DNA of 64,000 nt from CBDCYS01 sp965226245 (GTDB lineage: Bacteria > Acidobacteriota > Terriglobia > Bryobacterales > UBA6623), in contig CBDDCL010000015.1 of NCBI GenBank assembly GCA_965226245.1, positions 5,952,001 to 6,016,000 on the forward strand. The letters are read 5' to 3'. The translations under genes and the position numbers were made by a program. The notes under the pieces are model-generated. The model saw only the letters and a list, made by a program, of their open reading frames with translations. It had not been told where the DNA came from and searched no databases. Positions within the stretch are counted from its first letter, which is position 1. Each line of letters opens with the position of its first letter. This document shows, in pieces, positions 52,082 through 60,465 of this stretch.

Positions 52082-53185
52082 CTAAATCAGCGTCGACCCC
52101 TTCTTCATCATCGAATAGCCGCCGAAGTATTTTTCATCACCCGGCTGGCCGCCACATTGAATCCACATCCAGGCGGCGGGGTGGAAGGACCACGGCAGCT
52201 CGAGGTGAAATGCACAGTATTGGGCTTCACTGTCCCGGCCCATGATGTAGTCAAGGGGCTCCTCCTCCGGGAGCTCCTTCTTTTTCAGCAAGTACCTTTC
52301 GACGTATTTGTTGGCAAGCCGCGCTCGGGCCAGAGAGCTGGCGGCTTCGTCGAACTCCCTCGACAAATAGTAAATCAGCACACGAGCCCACTCGAAAAAG
52401 GCGCTTTCGTCCTCGCTGTATCTTTCGGCCAAATCGCGCGCCGCTTCGACGTGATCGGCCACCAGATAGGCGGCCAGCAGCTCTTCCCGCGCGCCCAAGT
52501 TGTCGTCCGGGTTGAGGTCAAGCAAGGCCTCGAGATGCTCCATCCCCTCCCGGACGCGCAAGGCGCACATCAACCCCATCGCTAGTTGATAACGCGCGCG
52601 CATGTAGGGACGAGTCTCGAGGAGCCCCCAGAAATGCCCTTTATTTTCCTCGAAGAATTCTTTTCCGAGCCGCTTCTCGCCGGCTCTTACAGCCATTTGG
52701 AGCTTGGCGATTCGCTTTGCTTCCCGTTCTTCGTCCAGGGCCCGCACGACCAGCGCGTCGACGCAATCCGGGTCCAACGCCACAGCCTGGCGGGCTAATT
52801 TTTGGGCCTCGAGCGGTGGCGCTTCCATCGCTTTGTACGCCAGATCTTGAGCCCGCGCGATTGGGCCGCTGCTGTCGGGTTCGAAGACATCTTCGAGTTC
52901 CTTGTCGGCCAGGCTTTCGAGATAGGCGTTGAATTCCTCTTCGCTGGAGAAATTCTTTCCCTCCAGGTGTTGGTGGAGTTTCCCCAGGAGCTGCTCGGTG
53001 ATCAGCGGAGTGGATATCAGATCGGAAGAGGAACCGTCAGCAGCGGCCGATTCCGCACCGCTGCCGGCGCCGGGAAACTCGAGGACCTCTCCGGCACCCG
53101 GCGCTGACCTCTCGTAGCTCAGTCCGCCGGGCCCGCGCTCAGTGTGTTTGCGGGTTTTTTTCTTCCTTCGGAGTCTCTTGTTCAC
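52082..53185 (-). CDS. ST7-like/TPR-type protein
   Basis: 367 residues from GTG 53185 (VNKRLRRKKKTRK). A basic, low-complexity N-terminus leads to helical repeats: QKLARQAVALDPDCVDALVV, then GKEFFEENKGHFWGLLETRP, YMRARYQLAMGLMCALRV, LLDLNPDDNLGAREELLAAY and ANKYVERYLLKKKELPEEEP. The GHFW...TRPYMRAR...LNPDDN pattern is that of ST7-family proteins, which also occur in bacteria without known function. Ends in AAWMWIQCGGQPG. No signal peptide; probably cytoplasmic. Confidence 0.72.
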   Translation of the reverse strand: MNKRLRRKKKTRKHTERGPGGLSYERSAPGAGEVLEFPGAGSGAESAAADGSSSDLISTPLITEQLLGKLHQHLEGKNFSSEEEFNAYLESLADKELEDVFEPDSSGPIARAQDLAYKAMEAPPLEAQKLARQAVALDPDCVDALVVRALDEEREAKRIAKLQMAVRAGEKRLGKEFFEENKGHFWGLLETRPYMRARYQLAMGLMCALRVREGMEHLEALLDLNPDDNLGAREELLAAYLVADHVEAARDLAERYSEDESAFFEWARVLIYYLSREFDEAASSLARARLANKYVERYLLKKKELPEEEPLDYIMGRDSEAQYCAFHLELPWSFHPAAWMWIQCGGQPGDEKYFGGYSMMKKGSTLI

Positions 53186-53425
53186 AACAGTCTCCGGTGC
53201 GCTCCAACGATCTACGCAGGTGCTGAGGGCTTCGGAAGAACAGAATCCCGAAGCCGTAGCTGATCGGCTTGTCAGGCCGGCCGCTTGCGGCTCATTATAC
53301 TCGCCCTCCGCAAGCACGGACGAGGTCTCCGTAAGTGCTGCAATCCTGGCAGGTTATGACAGGTTATGGCCATCACGTGCAGGAGGAATGTAGAGTAGTA
53401 TAATCCTCGCCGGCACTCACGATTC

Positions 53426-54355
53426 ATGCGAATTCACGTGAACTCCCTGTCTCCTATGTCGGAGACACAGCAACAGCGGCTGGCAGCGCTAGGCGAACTC
53501 CACTATCACGACGCGGTTCTGGGTGACGCGGCGGCAGGGGAGATTTGCAGTGGAGCCGACATCCTGATTACCACGCCGCGTCTGGCGGCCGACGTCGTGC
53601 CGTATCTCGATCATTGCCGGCTCATCTCCGTCCAAGCCGCCGGTACGGATGCGATTGACCTCGCGGCAGCCAGGCGAAACGGAATTGTCGTCTCAAACGT
53701 TCCCGAGTTTTGCACGGATGCAGTTGCCGAACACGCTTTCGGGCTGCTGCTCGGCATAGCGAAGAAACTCGAGCTCGGGCGGCCGATGCTTCTGGAGGGG
53801 CGCTGGAACACCGCGCTGGCCTATCCGACGATTGGCATGCGCGGAAAGACGCTCGGCCTGTTTGGCTGTGGCAAGATCGGCGGCCGTATTGCCGGGATCG
53901 CGCAGGGTGGGTTTCAGATGCGTGTCATTGCAACGGTCAATGATCCTTCCCGGCCGCGCGACGTGCATGTTGTTCCTCTCCAGCAGTTGCTCTCGGAAAG
54001 CGACTTCCTGGTGATCGCCGCGCCGGCCACGGCGGAAACCCGGGGGATTTTTGGCCGCGATGCCTTCCCCCGGATGCGCCCCGGCGCAGTGCTGGTCAAT
54101 ATCAGCCGGGCGGCTCTGGTGGATGACGCTGCTCTGCTCGCGGCCCTCGACGGCGGCCACCTGGCCGCGGCGGGACTCGATGTGTTTCTCCGTGAACCTC
54201 CGGCAACCAACGATCCCCTGCTCTCTCACCCGAAGATACTTGTCAGCCCGCATGTTGCCTGGGGCGCCGAGGATGCGGTCCAGCGTTTGCTTGACCTCAG
54301 CATCGCGAACGTAGAAGCATTCCTGGCGGGTGAGCCGGTGAACGTGGTTTCTTGA
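53426..54355 (+). CDS. D-2-hydroxyacid dehydrogenase
   Basis: 309 residues. NAD-binding GLFGCGKIGGRIAGIAQGG, then the catalytic Arg in VLVNISRAALVDDAAL, Glu in DVFLREPPATNDPLL and His in ILVSPHVAWG complete the triad of the family. EFCTDAVAEHAFGLLLGIAK is the substrate-domain helix. It reduces a 2-keto acid or oxidises a D-2-hydroxy acid with NAD(P); the substrate cannot be told. The ATG is 26 bp after an AGTATAAT-like sequence (about 53397-53404) that may be a -10 box. Confidence 0.9.
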   Translation: MRIHVNSLSPMSETQQQRLAALGELHYHDAVLGDAAAGEICSGADILITTPRLAADVVPYLDHCRLISVQAAGTDAIDLAAARRNGIVVSNVPEFCTDAVAEHAFGLLLGIAKKLELGRPMLLEGRWNTALAYPTIGMRGKTLGLFGCGKIGGRIAGIAQGGFQMRVIATVNDPSRPRDVHVVPLQQLLSESDFLVIAAPATAETRGIFGRDAFPRMRPGAVLVNISRAALVDDAALLAALDGGHLAAAGLDVFLREPPATNDPLLSHPKILVSPHVAWGAEDAVQRLLDLSIANVEAFLAGEPVNVVS

Positions 54356-54361
54356 GGTGAT

Positions 54362-54575
54362 TGCCTCCCGCGTCGGCTCGGCTATCCGGCGATCACTCCA
54401 CCCGGCATACCGGCGCCAATCGTGTCCTTTCTTGTGGAGGACGAAGAACGTCCGCGAGCGAAGCTCGGCCAAGGTGAACGTTGCGGCCAAGGTGAAGTGG
54501 GACCAGATGCGGCTGTCGCCCTCGGTCTTCAATCGTCAGGAAGACATTGAGCGGCTGCTCGAGGCGCTTTCGTGA
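54362..54575 (+). pseudogene. C-terminal fragment of a class V aminotransferase, frameshifted
   Basis: In one frame: RRLGYPAITPPGIPAPIVSF, LVEDEERPRAKLG; then a shift near 54460-54475 gives KVNVAAKVKWDQMRLSPSVF and NRQEDIERLLEALS with TGA 54573-54575. Joined, this is the C-terminal small-domain end of cysteine desulfurase/isopenicillin-epimerase-like enzymes (VRLSPHFYNTxEEIDRLLEAL). The rest of the gene is absent; it starts right after the dehydrogenase stop. Confidence 0.65.
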
Positions 54576-54599
54576 GCCGCGCGATCCGCTGTGCCGGCC

Positions 54600-55178
54600 T
54601 CAATACGAAGTGAGGACAGCACGGCCCGGCTCGAGCCGAATCTGGCGCAGATTGTGGGGCAAGGGCATCGCTCTGCCAGGTTCGAATTCAGGAACCCGCG
54701 ACACTACATAGCTCGAGATGAGCCAGTCAAGGATCGAACCGCTGATACGCGTCCCGTCGATCTCGACCGACTCCACGTCGATGCGTCCTTCGCCTTGCGA
54801 CGACGTGTAATGGCAGCTAGCCCGCACTTCTCTCTCCCCGCTCAGCAACATTCGAATGAGGAATCCGGGATCTCGGCCCCCCGGTAACTGCATCTTTGAC
54901 ATATCGACCCGTGCCCGAACTTCGCCCCGGTTGTTATCCAGACTGACCTCCACATCACGGACGCCTTCCGGAATATCAAGTTCCGAATCGTACCGCAACA
55001 AGGAATTGATCTCGTCTTCGGTCAAGGTGACGGACTCTCCAGCGCCCAGTTTTTCGGAGCTGATGCGAACCAACTTGGCCCGAGCCGTGCGGCCGGCCTC
55101 CGGAGACATTGCCGCTGCCAGCAAGCCGGCGCCGGCCAGCAGGGAAGCGTATGCCGCGAGTTTAGAAATCTGCATCAT
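54600..55178 (-). CDS. Exported protein of unknown function
   Basis: 192 residues. Signal-type N-terminus (SKLAAYASLLAGAGLLAAAM). The mature part has VTLTEDEINSLLRYDSELDI, VEVSLDNNRGEVRARVDMSK, EVRASCHYTSSQGEGRIDVE and VEIDGTRISGSILDWLISSY, a beta-rich layout like LmeA/DUF2993-type lipid-binding proteins, though I cannot confirm this. It is downstream of rnc on the same strand (93 bp). Start ATG 55178 or 55175. Confidence 0.65.
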   Translation of the reverse strand: MMQISKLAAYASLLAGAGLLAAAMSPEAGRTARAKLVRISSEKLGAGESVTLTEDEINSLLRYDSELDIPEGVRDVEVSLDNNRGEVRARVDMSKMQLPGGRDPGFLIRMLLSGEREVRASCHYTSSQGEGRIDVESVEIDGTRISGSILDWLISSYVVSRVPEFEPGRAMPLPHNLRQIRLEPGRAVLTSY

Positions 55179-55271
55179 ATCATTGGGATGTTTGATGATG
55201 GACTGCTATTTGCCCCAGGCCCGCGAGCATGGCGAAGCGGAAACGTCGGGGCGGGCGCACCATAGAGTATT

Positions 55272-56051
55272 TTACGAAGCCGGTGAACCTTCGGTTTCGT
55301 TGGTCCGGCCGCCATCGTTTTCGACGAAATCGCTATCATCCTGCCGCACTAGGCGCTCCAGCGCCAGTTGAGCCGCTTTCTGCTCGGCCGATTTCTTCGA
55401 AGCGCCGTCGGCACGCGCCGTTACGCTGTGGACACGAACCTCCATGGTGAAAGTCTTTCCATGCGGAGGGCCTGTCTCGTCCACGACTACGTACGCCGGC
55501 GGCGGCATTGCGCGGGCTTGGAGATACTCCTGGAGAGCGGACTTGTAATTGTCAATGGTTGAGTTGTCTTCCGCGGCTTCCAGCGCCGTGTCGCTCAAGA
55601 CCGTCCGGTCCAGAAAACTGCTGGCGGCTTCCAGGCCGCCGTCCAGATAGATCGCGGCGATGAGGGCTTCCAGCGCGTCCTCCAGTAAGCCCTTCTTGTT
55701 GCGCCCGCCGCTGATCTCCTCTCCTCGCCCAATACGCAGGTAGGCGCCGAGTTTCAGCCGGCGCGCCACATCCGCTAAATTCTCAGCGCGAACCAAAGAC
55801 GCTTTCAGTTTGGTCAGATGGCCTTCGGGTAGTTTTGGAAAGCGCTCCACCAGCCGATGGCTCGCGGCCAGGCCCAGAACGGAGTCTCCCAGGAACTCCA
55901 GCCGCTCGTTGTTCGAGTCGACTTCCCGAGGGGTTTGAGCGTGAGAGCGGTGAGTCAGCGATTGCGCCAGCAACTCACGATCGCGAAAGCGGTAACCAAT
56001 ACGTTGCTCCAGGGAATCGAGTTCAGCATTCATCAACGGGCAGTCCGTCAA
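55272..56051 (-). CDS. rnc: Ribonuclease III
   Basis: 259 residues; ATG 56051 or the internal ATG giving MNAELDSLEQ. The catalytic core has SLTHRSHA, the signature NERLEFLGDSVLGLAASHRL and LLEDALEALIAAIYLDGGLE with the essential acidic residues. The C-terminal double-stranded-RNA-binding domain starts near NYKSALQEYLQAR and shows GASKKSAEQKAAQLALERL. It processes rRNA precursors and other double-stranded RNA. The last ~20 residues are a variable acidic tail. Confidence 0.95.
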   Translation of the reverse strand: MTDCPLMNAELDSLEQRIGYRFRDRELLAQSLTHRSHAQTPREVDSNNERLEFLGDSVLGLAASHRLVERFPKLPEGHLTKLKASLVRAENLADVARRLKLGAYLRIGRGEEISGGRNKKGLLEDALEALIAAIYLDGGLEAASSFLDRTVLSDTALEAAEDNSTIDNYKSALQEYLQARAMPPPAYVVVDETGPPHGKTFTMEVRVHSVTARADGASKKSAEQKAAQLALERLVRQDDSDFVENDGGRTNETEGSPAS

Positions 56052-56203
56052 AACAGGAATAAGCGCCGCTTAGCGCACGAGCGGTGATTGTGCCGGGAGA
56101 CGGCCTCCCCGAAATGGATATCGAGTGTTCGCCAGCCGCGGTGACACTGAACGGCTTCACCTCTGGACCGCTGGCTAACGCGCGCGGCCCGGCCAGCGCG
56201 GAA

Positions 56204-57031
56204 TCACGGCTCTTTGACGATCTCGACTTCGGGGACCGTCTCCGCGGGCTTCGCCGCCGGTTTCGACTTGTTCATCATAGCCGCCGCCTTGGCCTTGATG
56301 ATTTGCGCTTTCAGGACCTTGGCCAAGTCTTGACCGCCTCCGCCCATCACTCCCCCGGTCGCGATCGACTTGTCGGCCATCGCCAGAGCTTCGTCATTCT
56401 TGCCCTGTTGCTTCAGTGCGTCGGCCAGGTGATAAAACGTCGCCGCTCCTTGCTGGCTGGCGACCTGCAGCGACTGGCGAAGTGACTTTTCCGCGGCTTC
56501 ATAGTCCTTTCTCTTCAGAGCCACGAGTCCTAGCGAGTCATGCACTTGTGACATGAAGTCCTTCTTCACAATCAGCCATTCGTCGGCGGTAACATCCGGG
56601 TTGGGATTTTCCAGAGTGGGGATCGCCAGCAGAGCGCGTTTGGCGAAATCTTCCGCTTTGGCAAGTTTCTCATCCTTGTCCAGATCGAACTCTCCCGTGC
56701 GCGCCGGAATCGCGTATGACAGCGAAGCCAGCGTGTCGATATTGTCGGGATCGAGTTCGAGTGTCTTTTCGCCATAGAGCAGCATCATCTCGAAGTCGTT
56801 CTTTTGCTGATAGGAAAGCATCATCATGAAGTTGGCGAACACCTTGAACTCGGTGTTCTTGAAGTTGGTCAGCAGCTTGTGAATGGCCGCGATCCGCAAG
56901 TCCGCGTCCCTGGCGTCTTCAATTTCCTTCAAAACTTCGAATTCTTTGTCCGACTTGGCCTCGGGTCGCTGGGCGAAGATCGGCGCGCACAGCGCCAAAA
57001 CGATAGCGACCCCTAGGATTCCTTTCGTCAT
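56204..57031 (-). CDS. Secreted TPR protein
   Basis: 275 residues from ATG 57031, where a signal peptide starts (MTKGILGVAIVLALCAPIFA). Helical repeats: LLYGEKTLELDPDNIDTLAS, HDSLGLVALKRKDYEAAEKS, ATFYHLADALKQQGKNDEAL, followed by an Ala/Lys/Pro tail. TPR units mediate protein contacts; partner unknown. Upstream of rnc on the same strand, with another secreted TPR gene 108 bp before it. Confidence 0.78.
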   Translation of the reverse strand: MTKGILGVAIVLALCAPIFAQRPEAKSDKEFEVLKEIEDARDADLRIAAIHKLLTNFKNTEFKVFANFMMMLSYQQKNDFEMMLLYGEKTLELDPDNIDTLASLSYAIPARTGEFDLDKDEKLAKAEDFAKRALLAIPTLENPNPDVTADEWLIVKKDFMSQVHDSLGLVALKRKDYEAAEKSLRQSLQVASQQGAATFYHLADALKQQGKNDEALAMADKSIATGGVMGGGGQDLAKVLKAQIIKAKAAAMMNKSKPAAKPAETVPEVEIVKEP

Positions 57032-57139
57032 CACGTTCTCCAGTATTTCTTGGATACATCTACAAAGTAACATTTTCGGATCGGACATTCTCCAGTCAGG
57101 CTCTCGTTGAGTTTGTCTTAGACGACGAACCCAGGGATC

Positions 57140-58720
57140 CTATGGTTTCGCCCGGCCTTCACCGGGAACCGCGTTTTCTTCCCCGTCCTCGCCGGTTGCG
57201 GCTTCCGCATCCCTGTGCTGTTGTTGCTGCCGAGGGCTTCCGAAAGCCTTCTCCAGCCCTTTCCGGGCTAGATCTCGGGCGCGGTCCGGCATCCCTTGCA
57301 CCCCCAGAGCGAGTTGATAATGCTCGACCGCCTGCTGGCGCAGTCCCATCACGTCCGAGATCCTCGCAATGTAGACGTGAGACATCGAGCGGACATAGGG
57401 ATCGGGGTCCGAATCCAATGCCTGGTTGAACAGGTCGCGGCCCAGATCGGCGTCCCCTTGCGAGATCGCCACGCGAGCCAATCCGTAACTGGCGTCGGCG
57501 TTGTGTCCGCCGCCCTTGGCAAGGGCCTCTTCGAACTTCTTCCGCGCCTGTTCAACTTTCTCCGAGCGGAAGAGCATCTCTGCTTCCCGCAGCGCCAACT
57601 CGGTCTCGGAAACCTGAGGAGCCACCGGTTGCACCGGTGCGGCCGGCCGAGCCGGAGTTTCGGCGAACTTCACTTGCTGCAGCCGCGCGGCCTCGGCTTT
57701 GAGATCGATGGCCTTGATCATTTCGGGGTAGAAGAGCCGCATCTCCTGCCCTTGCTTTTCGTAGTCGGCCAAACTCTCGTAGAAGTAAGGCGTCAGGATC
57801 AGGCCCTCCCGCAGGTCCTGCTCCACCTGGGCGTCGCGTTCAGCGCGAGGCCCATGGCTCAAGCGGGCTTCCACCGCTCGCACGAAGCATTTGGACACAA
57901 GCAACTGGAAGTCCGTCTTGTAAACTTCGTGAAGCGCGGGCGCAAACATCGCGAAGCGAGACAGAACATTCTTCTTGGCAATTTCCTTCGCGTATCGCAC
58001 AGCCAGCGGATCCAGCAAGTGCATCAAGAAGGCGCCGCGCACTTCTTCCACTCGCGGTTCCTTCGAGGGGTGAACCACGACGTAGACGTTTCCCTTGTAT
58101 CCGCGGGTGTTGATGTTGTTGGCCGCCCCAAGCAAGTCGAAAAGGACCCGGAAGCTCTGTACCTGCCGGCTGCTGGGCGAGACCCTCAGATAGCCTCCCG
58201 CTTCAAAAAGCGCCTGGATGAGTGGTTCCTGATAGCGCGCAATCTCGGCTTCGTAAGCAGGCTGGTATTTGCTCCAGAGTTTTTCGACCGGCGCCTGCTG
58301 ATAGAACTCGGCCAGAATCGAGCTCAGCCCTCGCAGCCGCCGCACGTCCGGAGGCAAATCAGTCGGCAAGGCGGCTTTCAGCTCGAACCCCGGAGGGCCT
58401 TCGCTGATGAGTGCGAAAGAAACGTACTGGGAGAGATTCCGCCCCGGGTCGCTACTTTTGTTTTGCCCGTAGAAATTCTTGAGCAACTGCAAGCTGGATC
58501 CTTGAAAGTTTTTCAAATCATCGCGCACTGCCTGGCGAACCGGGCTGTCGGAGGGCGACCCCAGTCCATCGTCGTAACCTGCCAGGTTGATGGCTGTCAG
58601 GACCGTGAACAGACGTATATCGCTGTCGAGCTGATGGGTCTGGGCCGTCAGAGAGAACCAATCCGCGCCGAGGACCAGCAACCAGCCGAGCAGCAGAACC
58701 CGTGTTCGGTCAAGTCTCAT
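57140..58720 (-). CDS. Secreted TPR-containing protein
   Basis: 526 residues. Signal peptide VLLLGWLLVLGADWFSLTAQ. The N-terminal ~340 residues (DSDIRLFTVLTAINLAGYDD ... YVVVHPSKEPRVEEVRGAFL) form a domain common in Acidobacteriota TPR proteins and vaguely like a gluzincin/M-domain without an HExxH motif. TPR-like repeats follow at ~375-490 (LALREAEMLFRSEKVEQARK, ADASYGLARVAISQGDADLG, QQAVEHYQLALGV). The tail is charged. Role unknown; periplasmic or surface. Confidence 0.75.
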   Translation of the reverse strand: MRLDRTRVLLLGWLLVLGADWFSLTAQTHQLDSDIRLFTVLTAINLAGYDDGLGSPSDSPVRQAVRDDLKNFQGSSLQLLKNFYGQNKSSDPGRNLSQYVSFALISEGPPGFELKAALPTDLPPDVRRLRGLSSILAEFYQQAPVEKLWSKYQPAYEAEIARYQEPLIQALFEAGGYLRVSPSSRQVQSFRVLFDLLGAANNINTRGYKGNVYVVVHPSKEPRVEEVRGAFLMHLLDPLAVRYAKEIAKKNVLSRFAMFAPALHEVYKTDFQLLVSKCFVRAVEARLSHGPRAERDAQVEQDLREGLILTPYFYESLADYEKQGQEMRLFYPEMIKAIDLKAEAARLQQVKFAETPARPAAPVQPVAPQVSETELALREAEMLFRSEKVEQARKKFEEALAKGGGHNADASYGLARVAISQGDADLGRDLFNQALDSDPDPYVRSMSHVYIARISDVMGLRQQAVEHYQLALGVQGMPDRARDLARKGLEKAFGSPRQQQQHRDAEAATGEDGEENAVPGEGRAKP

Positions 58721-58927
58721 TCCACCTGTAGAAGTAGGGCGCCCGCGCCGCCTGCTTCTTGGGTTTAGTGTACTTCAGGCCGCCGGAAAGCGTCCACGCA
58801 AATTGGCGCACATCGTTTCTTTCTATACAATGATTCTTAGCCTTTTCTTGCCCGCTTTTCTCACCGCGTGCTTCGATCGTCAGGCGGTGAGAAATGCGGG
58901 TTAGGTTCAATGCTGTTCACTGAGAGC
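58721..58927. other. Upstream region of the TPR gene
   Basis: Part of a 540-bp stretch without genes. TTTCTATACAATGATTC (about 58818-58834) is AT-rich and TATACAAT-like but no paired -35 was assigned. Confidence 0.3.
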
Positions 58928-59160
58928 CTTTTGAGCCGCGAAGCGGCGTCGGATCGTAGCCCATGGGTGGAGCGAAGCGGAACCCTGGGTCCGAGACCCT
59001 GCGAGGGAAGCCCCGGAAGCGGAAGGGGCGTAGGAAAACGAACGGATGCTTACGCCTCTGCGGCAGAGCGCTGGGTGGCGGGCGTTCATTGGCGCCCGAA
59101 ACAAGAGCACGCGCCATCCACCCAAAACTCGCCGCGGAACTGCTAACTGAACAGTATTGG
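58928..59160 (+). repeat. Dispersed repeat E (copy 2) continuing into repeat F
   Basis: 58928-59010 matches 23680-23755 (GAGCCGCGAAGCGGCG, GTAGCCCATGGGTGGAGCGA, GAAGCGGAACCCTGGGTCCG). It continues with GGGGCGTAGGAAAACGAACG, CTTACGCCTCTGCGGCAGAG, ACAAGAGCACGCGCCATC and AACTGCTAACTGAACAGTAT, which is the inverse of 51851-52010. So this is the longest version of a composite repeat of at least 230 bp. Confidence 0.75.
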
Positions 59161-59259
59161 GGTTAGGTTCCAGCCTCGGGTCTCGGCCAATCCAAAGAAC
59201 GGCTTCTGTTTGCTGTCTCGAGGCAACTCCCCGGCGAAACACATCGCCAACAAGTAATC

Positions 59260-60465
59260 GTGCAGCAAATCAACCATTGCGCAATGGCAGGTGCGGCGTT
59301 GAAAGTTCGGCAAAGTCAAAGTGCGGCACAGCCTTTGCGCGGGACTGGTCCTCGCGGAGAGTCAGCTCCTTCAGGCGGCTGGGTGGTTGCGCTGAAGCGG
59401 TTTGCCGCTGGGCTGGCGGCGGCGGCGGCTTCACCCGTTCTTTTGTTCGCACAGAACTCTCGCCCCGCTCCTCCCGTGGAATTCACCGAAGCTGAGTCCT
59501 ATTCCATCGGGGCCAGTCTCGAGCTTCCCGGAAGTATCGAGGCGTTGCGCAGAGCCGAAGTGGCGACGCAAGTGGAAGGCCTGGTCCTGAAACTGCTCGT
59601 CCGCGAGGGAGACCGGGTCAAGCGGGGGCAGAAGCTGGCCGAACTGGACACCTCCTCTCTTGACGCGCGCAAGAAGACTCTCGAGGCCGATGTCGTCGAG
59701 GCGGAAACGCGCCTTCGCTCGGCCGAATCACGTCACCGGCGCGCCGAGTCGCTCTTTGCGGACAAACTCATCAGCGACGAAGAACTCGATATCGCCCGTT
59801 ACGAACAGGAAGCCCTCGAAGCGCGGAGGGTCTCCTTGCGGGCGTCGATCGGCGAGCTGGAGCTGCAATTGCGGCAGAGCGTCATCAGCGCTCCCTTCGA
59901 CGGTGCTGTCACCGAGAAACGGACCGAGGTCGGCCAGTGGCTGCAGGAAGGAGCGGCTGTGGTCAGCCTGCTGTCGCTGGAGGAACTCGAAGTCGCCATC
60001 GAAGTTCCGGAAGTTCACATCGGAAGGGTGCGGCTAGGCCAGTCAGCTCAAGTGAAGCTCGACGCGTTTCCGATGCAGCCGTTGGCGGGCAAGGTTTCGG
60101 TCATGGTGCCCGAGGCCGATCCCGACGCCCGCACTTTTCCAGTGAAAATCAGGGTGCCTTCCGGCGGCGGCCGTGTTCGCACGGGCATGACGGCTACGGT
60201 AACCCTGGCGCCCGCGAGTCCCCGGCAGGTGACGATCGTTCCCAAAGACGCACTGGTTAGTGAAGGGGACGGCTGGATTGTTTTCGTCTTGCAGCCCGGC
60301 GACACGGTCAAGCAGGTTGCCGCCGTGATCGGAGAGGGTGTCGGTCAATGGGTCGAAATTCAGGGTGAGCTGCAGCCCGGCGAGCGCGTTGTCACGCGTG
60401 GCAACGAGCGGCTGCGGCCCGGGCAGACGGTGCGTCCCATGCCCCGGGAGTACCCCGCGCCATGA
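59260..60465 (+). CDS. RND efflux periplasmic adaptor (membrane fusion protein)
   Basis: 401 residues; the first ~45 may be replaced by a later start near FAAGLAAAAASPVLLFA, which looks like the signal segment. The barrel-sandwich (lipoyl-like) halves are EVATQVEGLVLKLLVREGDRVKRGQKLAEL and SVISAPFDGAVTEKRTEVGQWL, separated by a coiled-coil hairpin (residues ~150-210). The beta-barrel part follows (LEVAIEVPEVHIGRVRLGQ). It links the inner-membrane pump to an outer-membrane channel. Its TGA overlaps the ATG of the pump gene (ATGA), so the two are translationally coupled. No outer-membrane factor gene follows. Confidence 0.92.
   Translation: MQQINHCAMAGAALKVRQSQSAAQPLRGTGPRGESAPSGGWVVALKRFAAGLAAAAASPVLLFAQNSRPAPPVEFTEAESYSIGASLELPGSIEALRRAEVATQVEGLVLKLLVREGDRVKRGQKLAELDTSSLDARKKTLEADVVEAETRLRSAESRHRRAESLFADKLISDEELDIARYEQEALEARRVSLRASIGELELQLRQSVISAPFDGAVTEKRTEVGQWLQEGAAVVSLLSLEELEVAIEVPEVHIGRVRLGQSAQVKLDAFPMQPLAGKVSVMVPEADPDARTFPVKIRVPSGGGRVRTGMTATVTLAPASPRQVTIVPKDALVSEGDGWIVFVLQPGDTVKQVAAVIGEGVGQWVEIQGELQPGERVVTRGNERLRPGQTVRPMPREYPAP

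Noticed and set aside
57296..58768. A 490-codon plus-strand frame over the secreted TPR gene
   Set aside because: Antisense to a gene with signal peptide and TPR pattern; low-complexity translation.
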